From Agromyces italicus DSM 16388 (lineage in GTDB: Bacteria; Actinomycetota; Actinomycetes; Actinomycetales; Microbacteriaceae), in contig NZ_ATXF01000005.1 of assembly GCF_000421545.1 (NCBI RefSeq), positions 186,001 through 250,000 on the forward strand: DNA of 64,000 nt. The letters run 5' to 3'. This document shows, one piece after another, positions 7,541-16,406 of the stretch; the stretch's first letter is position 1; every line of letters begins with the position of its first letter. Below the pieces are notes generated by a model. It was not told where the DNA came from and did no database searches. It saw only the letters and a program-made list of their open reading frames with translations. A program made the position numbers and the translations under genes.

Positions 7541-8534
7541 CCGGAACGACCTCCGCGGCGAACAGCTCGAGCCCCGAGCGGTCGTAGGCCGCCTCCGGTG
7601 GGTAGAGGATCGCGTAGTCGAGCCCCGCCGAGCGGCGCTCCTCGAGCTTCGCGACGATCTCGTCGGGCGTGCCGACGAGCGCGGCCGGCGCCGCGTGGAA
7701 GTAGTTCTCCATGAACGTCGCGGCGCCCTCGGCGCCGAGGTGCGGCGCGACCCGGGCTTCGATGCGCTCGAGGCGCGCTTCGACGTCGGCCGAAGACGTG
7801 CCGATCACGGTGTTGAAGTTCGACGAGCGGGTGATCTCCGAGGCATCCCGGCCGATCGCCTCGCAGTGCCCGCGCAGCACCGAGCTCTTGTGCGCGAACT
7901 CCTCGCTCGTGCCCGTGAAGTTCGTGTAGGCGGCGTACTTCGCGGCGATCCTGAGCGTCACCTGCTCGCCGCCGCCCGCGATCCAGAGGGGGATGCCGCC
8001 CGGCTGCAGGGGCTGCGGCTGCACGATCGCCCCGTCGACCTGGAAGAAGCGTCCGTCGAGCGTCGCCTGCCCGGTCGTCCACGCCTGACGCATGATCTCG
8101 ACGCCCTCGCGCAGCATGCCGAGCCGATCGGGGACCGACGGGAATCCGTAGCCGTACGCCCGCCACTCGTGCTCGTACCAGCCGCCGCCGATGCCCATCT
8201 CGATGCGACCGCCCGAGACGAGGTCGGCGGTCGCCGCGACCTTCGCGAGGTACGCGGGGTTGCGGTAGCCGATGCACGTGCACATCTGGCCGAGCCGCAC
8301 GCGCGTGGTCGACGCGGCGAACGCGGCCATGAGGGTCCACGCCTCGTGCGTCGCCTCGGTCGGCGACGGCACGGGGGTGGTGTGGAAGTGGTCGTAGACC
8401 CAGACCGACTCGAAGGGCGACCCCGCCGCATCGGCGAACTCGGCGAGACCGCGCATGGCGGCCCACTGCTCGGCGGGATCGATGCCGACGAGGTCGTACC
8501 GCCAGCCCTGGGGAACGAACATTCCGAAACGCAT
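7530..8534 (-). CDS. LLM-class F420-dependent oxidoreductase (luciferase-like)
   Basis: 334 residues. The TIM-barrel starts MRFGMFVPQG; VWVYDHFHTTP, TRVRLGQMCTCIGYRNPAYLAK, SGGRIEMGIGGGWYEHEW and IPLWIAGGGEQVTLRIAAKYA are signatures of the bacterial luciferase/F420 reductase superfamily. It should use reduced F420 (or FMN) to reduce or oxygenate an unknown small molecule in the cytosol. ATG 8534 is chosen because conservation begins there and a TAGGCT box ends 7 bases upstream, implying leaderless translation. Its 3' end runs into an 18-bp tandem repeat. Confidence 0.85.
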   Translation of the reverse strand: MRFGMFVPQGWRYDLVGIDPAEQWAAMRGLAEFADAAGSPFESVWVYDHFHTTPVPSPTEATHEAWTLMAAFAASTTRVRLGQMCTCIGYRNPAYLAKVAATADLVSGGRIEMGIGGGWYEHEWRAYGYGFPSVPDRLGMLREGVEIMRQAWTTGQATLDGRFFQVDGAIVQPQPLQPGGIPLWIAGGGEQVTLRIAAKYAAYTNFTGTSEEFAHKSSVLRGHCEAIGRDASEITRSSNFNTVIGTSSADVEARLERIEARVAPHLGAEGAATFMENYFHAAPAALVGTPDEIVAKLEERRSAGLDYAILYPPEAAYDRSGLELFAAEVVPALR

Positions 8535-8541
8535 GGGAAAC

Positions 8542-8547
8542 AGCCTA
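8542..8547 (-). promoter_or_regulatory. -10 box for the leaderless luciferase-like gene
   Basis: On the minus strand TAGGCT, then GTTTCCC (7 bases), then ATG 8534. This is the TANNNT spacing that makes the start codon the 5' end of the mRNA. Confidence 0.55.
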
Positions 8548-8638
8548 GGAGAGCACGGCCGTGGCGTCTGACGGGCATACTCCGTACGGCGCACCTCGTT
8601 TCAGCGTCAGCACTGAGGCCGCGATGAGGGTACAGGCG

Positions 8639-8644
8639 TAGCTT
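8639..8644 (+). promoter_or_regulatory. -10 box for the leaderless 8652 gene
   Basis: TAGCTT, then 7 bases, then ATG 8652; no Shine-Dalgarno. It is divergent from the 8542 promoter within the same 117-bp spacer. Confidence 0.5.
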
Positions 8645-8651
8645 CGGCCCA

Positions 8652-8996
8652 ATGAACGGTCAGCTCCATTGCGAATACGCCGTCGCCGATTTCGACGCGA
8701 CCGTCGTCGAAACCTGCGATGCACGCCTCATCCGCGTCGCCGGTCACGGGCTCGCCCCGTCGACCGGATGGCAGCTCGAGCTCGTCGCCGCCAACCCCGG
8801 CGTCGTGCCGCATCCCGAGAGCCTCTGGCTCGAGATCCGAGAGACCCCGCCCGAGGAGAGCCGCCCGCGCGTGCTCTCCGAAGTTCCCGTCGAAGCCATC
8901 ATCGAGGACATGCAGGCCCGCGAGATCATCGTGCGCTTCCGATGGCGCGAGGGCTTCCGCCTTCCGCTGCGCGAGCGCGTGCCCTCGTTCCGCTGA
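8652..8996 (+). CDS. Hypothetical protein, 114 residues
   Basis: Soluble, acidic and probably beta-rich (alternating pattern MNGQLHCEYAVADFDATVVETCDARLI in two strands). It ends in a basic Arg-rich tail (RFRWREGFRLPLRERVPSFR). No signal peptide, membrane segment or recognised motif. The frame is credible because of the leaderless promoter upstream, its position divergent from the luciferase-like gene, and the strong hairpin 18 bases after its stop. Confidence 0.65.
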   Translation: MNGQLHCEYAVADFDATVVETCDARLIRVAGHGLAPSTGWQLELVAANPGVVPHPESLWLEIRETPPEESRPRVLSEVPVEAIIEDMQAREIIVRFRWREGFRLPLRERVPSFR

Positions 8997-9013
8997 GGGC
9001 GGACATGCATGAA

Positions 9014-9043
9014 GGATGCCACGGGGTCCGCCCCGTGGCATCC
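9014..9043. terminator. Bidirectional terminator hairpin
   Basis: GGATGCCACGGGG-TCCG-CCCCGTGGCATCC: perfect 13-bp stem, 4-base loop, between the convergent stops at 8996 and 9074. Confidence 0.75.
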
Positions 9044-9073
9044 GTCGTGTGTACCGTGCGTTGCGTGCGACCG

Positions 9074-10273
9074 TTACGCGAGCGCGAAGCGCAGCTCGGC
9101 CATCGCCGGGCCCGCCCACACCGTTCCGTCGAGGTCGCCGCTGCGCACCGTGACGACCTTGCCGCCCTTCGAGATGACGAGCAGCGCCAGCTGGGGCAGC
9201 AGGTCGCCGGCTCGGGTTCCGTCGTCGAGGGTCTCGCCCGAACCGTGGTCGCTCGCGAACTCCATGGCGCCCGACTCGTGGTCGAGCGTGCCGTTCACCG
9301 AGGTGGTGAAGTCGAACCAGAGCGTCTCGACGGCACCGTCGGCGGCCTCACGGGCGATCGCCGCGAGATCGCGCTCGACCCGGCCGGCCGTGCCCTCGGT
9401 GAGCTCGCGCAGGGCCTGCTCGGCCTCGTGCACGTTCAGCTTCGCGAGCTGCTGACGCAGTGACTCGTCGACCTCGGCCGGCCCGAGCCGGTCTGGCGAG
9501 CCCGGCACCGCGATGACCCGGCGCGAGTTGCGGGTGTTCGCGAGGAAGAGGCTGAGCAGGGGCTCTGCGGCGAACACGAACACCGGCACGCGCTCGTCGG
9601 GGTCGCGGGCGAGGAGTTCGCGACGGGCGATCTCGATGACCCGCTTCGAGTACTGGTCGAGCAGGGTCTTGCGACCCTCGTCGCCCATCAGACGGCTTGC
9701 GCCCCCCTGACTGGAGATGCCGCGGTTCGCACCGCGCGGCCGGTCCTCATTGGGCTCGCGGTTCGTCGCCTCATCGAGGTTCGCCGCACCCGACTGATCG
9801 ATCTCGAGCTTCGCCGCCCGGTCGGTCGGCGTCGCGTGCCAGAGCGACCACTCGTGCGCCGAGAGGGTGAGCGCGAACGCCTCCTGGTCTTGGCTGGGCG
9901 CCCGAAGCAGCTGCCCGAGCGTGAAGTGCGAGCCGACGTGCCAGGCGTCGTCGAGCCGATTCGGCAGCACGAACACCTCGCTGAAGCCCGGTGCGACGAA
10001 GATCGCCATCGAGCGGGCGAGCCCGCCCCAGAGGCGCTGGTCGCCGACGATCCGGTCGCGCTCGGCTCGGAACGCCGCCACCTCGGCCGAGGAGGCGCCG
10101 CCGGAGCGCACCTGCTCGATGGCCTCGTCGAAGGCGCTGCGCGCAGCGACCTCGGACCGCTCGCGCTCGCTGACGACGGGCGAGGTCGACAGGTAGATCG
10201 TGATAGCGGGGTGATGCGCGCCCGCGAGCGCCGCGAAATCGGCCGTGGTGGGCAATTGGTAGTGGACGGTCAT
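9074..10273 (-). CDS. baeRF-family (bacterial archaeo-eukaryotic release factor-like) protein
   Basis: 399 residues. The N-terminal ITIYLSTSP strand, the central VPVFVFAAEPLLSLFLANT and the C-terminal NVHEAEQALRELTEGTAGRVERDLAAIAREAADGAVETLWFD helix-strand unit fit baeRF proteins, a family predicted by comparative genomics to be related to eRF1/Pelota domains and to act at ribosomes or on translation stress. No experimental role is known to me. Start ATG 10273 has a GGGGAGG Shine-Dalgarno about 6 bases upstream. Residues ~165-200 form a polar, low-complexity insertion (ANLDEATNREPNEDRPRG). It is transcribed alone, divergent from the next luciferase-like gene. Confidence 0.6.
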   Translation of the reverse strand: MTVHYQLPTTADFAALAGAHHPAITIYLSTSPVVSERERSEVAARSAFDEAIEQVRSGGASSAEVAAFRAERDRIVGDQRLWGGLARSMAIFVAPGFSEVFVLPNRLDDAWHVGSHFTLGQLLRAPSQDQEAFALTLSAHEWSLWHATPTDRAAKLEIDQSGAANLDEATNREPNEDRPRGANRGISSQGGASRLMGDEGRKTLLDQYSKRVIEIARRELLARDPDERVPVFVFAAEPLLSLFLANTRNSRRVIAVPGSPDRLGPAEVDESLRQQLAKLNVHEAEQALRELTEGTAGRVERDLAAIAREAADGAVETLWFDFTTSVNGTLDHESGAMEFASDHGSGETLDDGTRAGDLLPQLALLVISKGGKVVTVRSGDLDGTVWAGPAMAELRFALA

Positions 10274-10433
10274 TCGTATCCTCCCCCGAGATCGGGCGAC
10301 GACGATGTCGCTCCCTCCCAGCCTATGAAGACCGGGGCGCGAGCGACACCCCATCTGCGAGATCCGTCGGCGAGACCCGATGATCACGCCCCGAACCGGA
10401 ATACCGGATGCGGCGCAGCGGTTGCCGAAAGCG

Positions 10434-11483
10434 ATGAACATCTCGCCGCGCCTGTCCGTACTCGACCTCGTTCCGGTTCGGAGCGACCAGACGAGCCGAG
10501 ATGCCGTCGCGGCATCCGTTCGCCTGGCGCAGCTCGCCGATCGGCTGGGCTTCACCCGCTACTGGTTCGCCGAGCACCACAACATGCCCGCGGTCGCGTC
10601 GACGACGCCGCCCGTGCTGATCGCGTCGATCGCGGCGCAGACCGAACGCATCCGGGTGGGATCGGGCGGCGTGATGCTGCCGAACCATGCGCCGCTCGTC
10701 GTCGCCGAGCAGTTCGCGGCGCTCGAGGCCCTGGCTCCCGGCCGCATCGACCTCGGCATCGGGCGTGCGCCGGGCAGCGACCCGGTGATCACGCAGCTGC
10801 TCCGCGTGAGCGGCCCGACCGCCGACGTCGATCGCTTCCCCGACCACCTCGCCGACATCCTGTCGCTGCTCTCGCCCGACGGCGCGACGCTGCGCCTCAC
10901 GAGCGGACGCGAGTACCCGATCACCGCGACCCCCGCAGCCGCCGCGGTGCCGCCGCTCTGGCTCCTCGGCTCCAGCGACTACTCGGCGAAACTCGCCGCC
11001 GAACTCGGACTGCCCTATGTCTTCGCGAACCACTTCTCGGGCCAGGGGCTCGAGCGCGCGCTCGAGCTCTACCGCACCGGCTACCGCCCGAGCGAGGCGC
11101 ACCCCGAGCCCGAGACCTTCCTCACGGTGAACGCCTCGGTCGCGCTGACGCTCGACGAGGCCCGCGCTCGGGCGCTGCCGCAGCTGCGCTCGATGGCCCG
11201 GCTCCAGCTCGGCCGGCCGATGCGCCCGCTCGAGACGATCGACGAGGCGCAGGCGGCGCCCGCCGATTCGCAGGCGGCGGAACCGATCGCCGCGATGGAA
11301 CGCCGTTGGGTGATCGGGGATGCCGCGGGCGCGGCCTCGGAGCTGCAGAAGCTCGCCGCCCGCCACGGCATCGACGAGATCATGGTGGCGCCGATCGCCG
11401 GGTCGTACACGTCGGAGCCGCAGGACCGCACGCCGGGTCGCGAGCAGACGCTCGAACTGCTGGCGGGGGCCCTCGCCGGGTAG
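10434..11483 (+). CDS. LLM-class flavin-dependent oxidoreductase
   Basis: 349 residues. LSVLDLVPVRSDQTSRDAVAAS, GFTRYWFAEHHNMPAVASTTPPV, IRVGSGGVMLPNHAPLVVAEQFAAL and GRIDLGIGRAPGSDP are hallmarks of the YhbW/MsnO8-like group of luciferase-like monooxygenases. Such enzymes use reduced FMN and O2 on unknown small molecules. ATG 10434 is preferred over ATG 10380 because conserved sequence begins with MNISPRLSVLD. It sits between the baeRF gene (divergent) and the sulfatase, apparently its own unit. Confidence 0.85.
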   Translation: MNISPRLSVLDLVPVRSDQTSRDAVAASVRLAQLADRLGFTRYWFAEHHNMPAVASTTPPVLIASIAAQTERIRVGSGGVMLPNHAPLVVAEQFAALEALAPGRIDLGIGRAPGSDPVITQLLRVSGPTADVDRFPDHLADILSLLSPDGATLRLTSGREYPITATPAAAAVPPLWLLGSSDYSAKLAAELGLPYVFANHFSGQGLERALELYRTGYRPSEAHPEPETFLTVNASVALTLDEARARALPQLRSMARLQLGRPMRPLETIDEAQAAPADSQAAEPIAAMERRWVIGDAAGAASELQKLAARHGIDEIMVAPIAGSYTSEPQDRTPGREQTLELLAGALAG

Positions 11484-11614
11484 GGCATCGTCCGTATGCC
11501 CCGATCTGGGTGGTTCGGCGGAACGAGGACTTCGGTACCGTGACCTGAGACGGCACCGTGTCGACGGCGACGAGGTGCCGGTTGATCACTCGACCATCGA
11601 CATGGGGGAATGTC

Positions 11615-13981
11615 ATGAAGCCTGATCGTCACGCACGCACGATGCTGCCGATTCCCGACCGTCCTGCACCCGGATTCACGAGCTACGACGCGAAGGACCC
11701 GGAGACCTCGTATCCGCCGATCGAGCCGCTGAGACCGCCCGAAGGTGCGCCGAACGTGCTCATCGTGCTCATCGACGACACGGGCTTCGGGGCATCGAGC
11801 GCCTTCGGAGGCCCCTGTCGCACACCGAACGCCGAGAAACTCGCCGCCCGGGGCCTCCGCTACAACCGCTTCCACACGACAGCACTGTGCGCGCCCACCC
11901 GAGCGGCGATGCTCAGCGGTCGCAACCACCACTCGGTCGGTATGGGCAGCATCACCGAGACGGCGACCTCGGCCCCGGGCAACAGCTCGCTGAAGCCGAA
12001 CACCAAGGCGCCCGTCGCGATGACGCTGAAGCTGAACGGCTATTCGACCGCGCAGTTCGGCAAGTGCCACGAGGTGCCCGTCTGGCAGTCGTCGCCGATG
12101 GGGCCGTTCGACGCCTGGCCGACGGGGGGCGGTGGGTTCGAGACCTTCTACGGCTTCATCGGGGGTGAGAACAATCAGTGGGATCCGGCGCTCTACGACG
12201 GCACCACCCCGATCGAACCGCCGGCGACCCCCGAGGAGGGCTACCACCTGACCGAGGACCTCGCCGACCATGCGGTCAGCTGGATCCGCACGCAGAAGGC
12301 GCTGATGCCCGAGAAGCCGTTCTTCGTCTACTTCGCGCCGGGCGCCACCCATGCGCCGCACCATGTGCCGAAGGAATGGGCCGACAAGTACGCAGGGGCG
12401 TTCGCCGACGGCTGGGACGCGCAGCGCGAGAAGACCTTCGCGAAGCAGAAGGAGCTCGGCATCATCCCGGCGGACGCCGAGCTCACCCCTCGCCACGCCG
12501 AGATCCCGGCGTGGGACGACATGCCCGCCGAGCTCAGGCCCGTGCTCGAACGGGAGATGGAGGTCTACGCGGGCTTCCTCGAGCACACCGATCACCACGT
12601 CGGCCGCGTCATCGACGCGATCGAAGACCTCGGCGTGCTCGAGAACACGCTGATCTACTACATCATCGGCGACAACGGCGCCTCAGCCGAGGGCACGGTC
12701 AACGGCGCCTTCAACGAGATGGCGAACTTCAACGGCATGGCCGCGCTCGAGACGCCCGAGTTCATGCGCTCGAAGATGGACGAGTTCGGGTCGCCGACGT
12801 CGTACAACCACTACGCGGTCGGCTGGGCCTGGGCCATGGACGCCCCGTTCCAGTGGACGAAGCAGGTCGCGTCGCACTGGGGCGGCACGCGCAACGGCAC
12901 CATCGTCTCGTGGCCGAAGGGCATCGCCGAGCAGGGAGGCCTGCGCAGCCAGTTCAGCCACGTCATCGACGTCGCGCCCACCATCCTCGAGGCGGCCGGC
13001 CTGCCCGAGCCGACGATGGTGAACGGCGTACAGCAGTCGCCCATGGAGGGCACGAGCATGCTCTACTCCTTCAGCGATGCGGATGCCCCGGAGCGGCACG
13101 ATCTCCAGTACTTCGAGATGTTCGGCAACCGAGGCGTCTACCACAAGGGGTGGAGCGCCGTCACGAAGCACCGCACGCCGTGGGACATGGTCGGTGGCGG
13201 GGTCGTCGCCTTCGACGACGACCTCTGGGAGCTCTACGACGGCGGCACCGACTACAGCCAGTCGCACGACCTCTCCGCGCAGAACCCCGAAAAGCTGCAC
13301 CAGTTGCAGCGGCTCTGGCTCATCGAGGCGGTGAAGTACAACGTGTTGCCGCTCGACGATCGCACCGCAGACCGGGCGAACGCCGATATCGCCGGCCGGC
13401 CGACACTCATCCACGGGAACAGCCAACTGTTGTTCTCGGGAATGGGCCGGCTCTCGGAGAACAGCGTGGTCAGCATCAAGAACAAGTCGTTCTCCGTCAC
13501 CGCTGAGCTCGAGATCCCCGAGAACGGTGCGAACGGCGTGATCATCGCGCAGGGCGGCCGATTCGGCGGGTGGAGCGTCTTCGTCGCCGACGGGAAGGTC
13601 AAGTTCGTCTACAACGTGCTCGGGATCCAGTCGTTCGCGACGGAGGCCGACCGAGCCGTTCCTGCGGGGACGCATCAGGTGCGCATGGAGTTCGCCTACG
13701 ACGGCGGCGGTCTCGGCAAGGGCGGCGATGTCACCCTGTACCACGACGGTGAGCAGGTCGGTACGGGCCGGGTCGGCGCCACCCAGGCGCTGATCTTCTC
13801 GGCCGATGAGACGACCGATGTCGGCTACGAATCCGGCACGGCGGTGAGTTCCGACTACACCCCGCAGTCGAGCCGCTTCACCGGCAGGATCAACTGGGTG
13901 CAGATCGACCTCGGCGATGACGACCACGACCACCTGATCGATCCCGAGGAGCGCATGCGCATCGCCATGGCTCGCCAGTGA
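11615..13981 (+). CDS. Type I (formylglycine) arylsulfatase
   Basis: 788 residues. The alkaline-phosphatase-fold sulfatase core begins NVLIVLIDDTGFGASSAFGG (metal-binding Asp pair). The active-site motif is LCAPTRAAML, with Cys92 in C-x-P-x-R, the site that a formylglycine-generating enzyme oxidises. Further signatures: YSTAQFGKCHE, VIDAIEDLG then NTLIYYIIGDNG, and KQVASHWGGTRNGTIVSWPKG. The C-terminal ~170 residues form a beta-sandwich extension typical of large bacterial arylsulfatases. It hydrolyses sulfate esters and would supply sulfate or remove sulfated compounds. No signal peptide is evident, and no formylglycine-generating enzyme lies in the window. ATG 11615 has a GGGGGAA ribosome site 6-7 bases upstream. 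Confidence 0.9.
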   Translation: MKPDRHARTMLPIPDRPAPGFTSYDAKDPETSYPPIEPLRPPEGAPNVLIVLIDDTGFGASSAFGGPCRTPNAEKLAARGLRYNRFHTTALCAPTRAAMLSGRNHHSVGMGSITETATSAPGNSSLKPNTKAPVAMTLKLNGYSTAQFGKCHEVPVWQSSPMGPFDAWPTGGGGFETFYGFIGGENNQWDPALYDGTTPIEPPATPEEGYHLTEDLADHAVSWIRTQKALMPEKPFFVYFAPGATHAPHHVPKEWADKYAGAFADGWDAQREKTFAKQKELGIIPADAELTPRHAEIPAWDDMPAELRPVLEREMEVYAGFLEHTDHHVGRVIDAIEDLGVLENTLIYYIIGDNGASAEGTVNGAFNEMANFNGMAALETPEFMRSKMDEFGSPTSYNHYAVGWAWAMDAPFQWTKQVASHWGGTRNGTIVSWPKGIAEQGGLRSQFSHVIDVAPTILEAAGLPEPTMVNGVQQSPMEGTSMLYSFSDADAPERHDLQYFEMFGNRGVYHKGWSAVTKHRTPWDMVGGGVVAFDDDLWELYDGGTDYSQSHDLSAQNPEKLHQLQRLWLIEAVKYNVLPLDDRTADRANADIAGRPTLIHGNSQLLFSGMGRLSENSVVSIKNKSFSVTAELEIPENGANGVIIAQGGRFGGWSVFVADGKVKFVYNVLGIQSFATEADRAVPAGTHQVRMEFAYDGGGLGKGGDVTLYHDGEQVGTGRVGATQALIFSADETTDVGYESGTAVSSDYTPQSSRFTGRINWVQIDLGDDDHDHLIDPEERMRIAMARQ

Positions 13982-13996
13982 TCGCGACTCTTGGGC

Positions 13997-14026
13997 GGCC
14001 TCGCGGCCGGCTCAGGCCGCGAGGCC
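13997..14026. terminator. Hairpin between convergent genes, stop codon in the loop
   Basis: GGCCTCGCGGCC-GGCTCA-GGCCGCGAGGCC: perfect 12-bp stem. The stop codon of the leftward 14012 gene lies in the loop, so one hairpin can terminate both convergent genes. Confidence 0.6.
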
Positions 14027-14428
14027 GAGCCGGCGCAGGTCCTCCGTCGAGGCGCGGTACTCGTCGCCGTCGGCGATCGTCGTCTCGCGGGGCACGCGTG
14101 CCCCGTTCTGCACCTTCGCGCCGGTGCCGACATTGGCGTACGGCCCGATGACGGCGTTGCGGCCGACGACGGCGCGCCGCCCGATGTGGGCGTTCACGCC
14201 GATCACGGCGCGTTCGGCGACGATCGCGTCGCCCTCGATCCAGCCGCCCGGGCCGATCTGCGCGCCGCGTTGCACCTCCGCGCCGGGATCGACATAGGCC
14301 GTCGGGTCGACGAACGCGCTCGGGTCGACCTTGGCGGTGGTGGCGACGAGGCCACGCCCGTTCGCGTGCTTGCGATAGCGACGCAGGATCCCGGCTTCGT
14401 CCTCGAACTCGACATAGCTGATGCCCAC
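14012..14428 (-). CDS. Left-handed beta-helix (hexapeptide-repeat) protein
   Basis: 138 residues. After an N-terminal strand-rich segment (GISYVEFEDEAGILRRY) come imperfect hexapeptide repeats with small or hydrophobic residues every sixth position (AFVDPTAYVDPGAEV, RAVIGVNAHIGRRAVVG, NVGTGAKVQNGA), the pattern of left-handed beta-helix acyltransferases and gamma-carbonic-anhydrase-like proteins. The helix is short and no catalytic His motif is obvious, so an enzymatic role is unproven. GTG 14428 is chosen because GGGAGG lies 5 bases before it. Confidence 0.7.
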   Translation of the reverse strand: MGISYVEFEDEAGILRRYRKHANGRGLVATTAKVDPSAFVDPTAYVDPGAEVQRGAQIGPGGWIEGDAIVAERAVIGVNAHIGRRAVVGRNAVIGPYANVGTGAKVQNGARVPRETTIADGDEYRASTEDLRRLGLAA

Positions 14429-14539
14429 GGCGTCCTCCCTTCGGCGTGGTGACTCCACACCCGAACATAGAGACAACATCGCGACTGACCGGGGTATTCC
14501 CGCAGGCCGGCGGGCGACGGGGCGATGAACGGCCGCTCG

Positions 14540-14558
14540 CGAGGTTAGGCTGTCCTAA
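14540..14558 (+). promoter_or_regulatory. DtxR/IdeR-like iron box before the ECF importer genes
   Basis: The 19 bases at 14540-14558 (core AGGTTAGGCTGTCCTAA) match 15 of 19 positions of the palindromic iron-box consensus, which runs TTAGGTTAGG then CTAACCTAA. The match overlaps a TAGGCT hexamer (14546-14551) that could be the -10, so a bound repressor would block it. Confidence 0.6.
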
Positions 14559-14615
14559 GCCCCACGGATGCCGCGCTGCGAGCCGCCGTCCGACCGCCCC
14601 GACCCAGGCCCCAGC

Positions 14616-16406
14616 ATGAGCACTCCGCCCATCATCGAACTCGACCGCGTGAGCATCCGCCACGAGGGTGCGGCTCGGCCGACCCCGGCCGGGGTGTCGT
14701 TCGAGGTGGCGCCGGGCGAAGTCGTGCTCATCCTCGGGCCGAGCGGGTGCGGCAAGTCGACGCTGGCGCTCGCGCTCGACGGCCTCGTGCCGCACGCCGT
14801 GCCGGCCGAGCTCGAGGGCACGGTGCGGGTGGCGGGTCTCGACAGCCGCGAGCACCCCGTCGGCGTATTGAGCGAACACGTGGCGATGGTCTTCCAGGAT
14901 CCCGACGCGCAGATCGTCACGGGAACGGTGCTCGACGAGGTGTGCTTCGCGCCCGAGAACCAGCTCGTCGAGGCATCCGAGGTGCTCGCGCGCGCCGAGC
15001 GAGCGCTGAAGCTCGTCGGCCTCTGGGATCGCCGTGCCGAGAACCCCGACACCCTCTCGGGCGGCGGCAGGCAGCGGCTCGCGATCGCGTGCGCGCTCGC
15101 GATGGCGGCCCCCGTGCTCGTGCTCGACGAGCCGACCGCGAACCTCGATCCGGCGGGCATCGACGAGGTGTACGCCGTGCTCCGCGAGCTCGCCGACGAC
15201 GACGATCACGCGATCGTGCTCGTCGAGCACAACCTCGATGCGGCCGTCGACCTCGTCGACCGGGTGATCGTGCTCGACGCCGCGGGCCGGCTCGTGATCG
15301 ACGGCCCCGCGCGGCAGACGCTGCAAGCGCGCGCCGACGAACTGGCGGCACTCGGCGTCTGGCTGCCGGTCTCGACGCTCGCGGCGATGCGCCTGCGCGA
15401 CGCCGGCGTGCCGATCGGGCCGCTGCCGCTCACCCCGGCCGACCTCGCGGCGGCGCTCGACGCCCTGCCGAGCCTCCCTGCGCCGCTCAGCGCCTCCTCC
15501 CCCGTGCGTTCGACGGCGCTCACGCCGGCCCCGTCGCTCACACCGGCTCCCTCCCTCGCGCCGCCGTCCGCGATTCAGGAGCGGAGCGGCACCGTGATCG
15601 TGGCGCACGGGCTCTCGGTCAGGCGCGGCGGGCGGCGCGGACCGGTGGTGGTGCACGACGTCGACCTCGAAGTCGCGGCGGGCGAGTTCCTCGCGATCGT
15701 CGGCACCAACGGCGCGGGCAAGACCTCGCTGCTGCAAGCGCTCGCCGGCGTCGTCCAAGCCCCGCGCGGCACGGTCGACGTGCTCGGCGTCGACCCGGCC
15801 CGCGCCGATGTGCGCGAGCGTGCGCGTCGGATCGGCTTCGTCTTCCAGAACCCCGAGCACCAGTTCATCGCGGGATCGGTGCGCGACGAGCTCGAGCAGG
15901 GGCTCAGGCTGCAGGGGCTCGACGACGCCGAGGTCACCGCGTCCGCCGACCGCATGCTCCGCCGGTTCGGCCTCGACGAGCTCGCCGAGCAGCACCCCTT
16001 CCTGCTCTCGGGCGGGCAGAAACGCCGGCTCTCGGTTGGCACCGCGCTCGTGGCCGGCGCTCCGGTGCTCGCGCTCGACGAGCCGACCTTCGGTCAGGAT
16101 CGCGCCCGCGCGGCCGAACTGCTCGACATGCTCCGTTCGCTCAACGATGAGGGCACCACCGTGCTCGTGGTGACCCACGACCTGCAGCTCGTCGCCGACT
16201 ACGCCACCCGGCTCGCGGTCATGCGGGGCGGACGCCTCCTCGGCGTCGGCCCGACCGCCGAGCTGCTCGCGGGTCCGTTGATCGAGCAGGCGGGGCTCCG
16301 GCACCCGCCGCTCGCGCGCGCGACGCGCGGCCTCGAGCACCACCCCGAGTGGCACACCGTGACCCGGATGTCGCAACTGCCGGTCGCCGCGGGAGGGGCG
16401 CGATGA
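14616..16406 (+). CDS. ECF-type importer energy-coupling protein with two fused ATPase domains (EcfA-EcfA')
   Basis: 596 residues. First nucleotide-binding domain: Walker A GPSGCGKST (residues 41-49), Q-loop MVFQDPDAQIV, signature LSGGGRQRL, Walker B VLVLDEPTANLDP. After a Pro/Ser/Ala-rich linker (about residues 290-325) comes the second: Walker A GTNGAGKTS, VFQNPEHQFI, signature LSGGQKRRLSVG, Walker B VLALDEPTFGQD. The Q-loop patterns are typical of CbiO/EcfA proteins powering ECF vitamin or metal importers. It overlaps ecfT by ATGA. An in-frame ATG at 14568 would add 16 residues. The iron box upstream hints at a metal, heme or siderophore-related substrate; no substrate-binding S subunit is adjacent. 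Confidence 0.85.
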   Translation: MSTPPIIELDRVSIRHEGAARPTPAGVSFEVAPGEVVLILGPSGCGKSTLALALDGLVPHAVPAELEGTVRVAGLDSREHPVGVLSEHVAMVFQDPDAQIVTGTVLDEVCFAPENQLVEASEVLARAERALKLVGLWDRRAENPDTLSGGGRQRLAIACALAMAAPVLVLDEPTANLDPAGIDEVYAVLRELADDDDHAIVLVEHNLDAAVDLVDRVIVLDAAGRLVIDGPARQTLQARADELAALGVWLPVSTLAAMRLRDAGVPIGPLPLTPADLAAALDALPSLPAPLSASSPVRSTALTPAPSLTPAPSLAPPSAIQERSGTVIVAHGLSVRRGGRRGPVVVHDVDLEVAAGEFLAIVGTNGAGKTSLLQALAGVVQAPRGTVDVLGVDPARADVRERARRIGFVFQNPEHQFIAGSVRDELEQGLRLQGLDDAEVTASADRMLRRFGLDELAEQHPFLLSGGQKRRLSVGTALVAGAPVLALDEPTFGQDRARAAELLDMLRSLNDEGTTVLVVTHDLQLVADYATRLAVMRGGRLLGVGPTAELLAGPLIEQAGLRHPPLARATRGLEHHPEWHTVTRMSQLPVAAGGAR

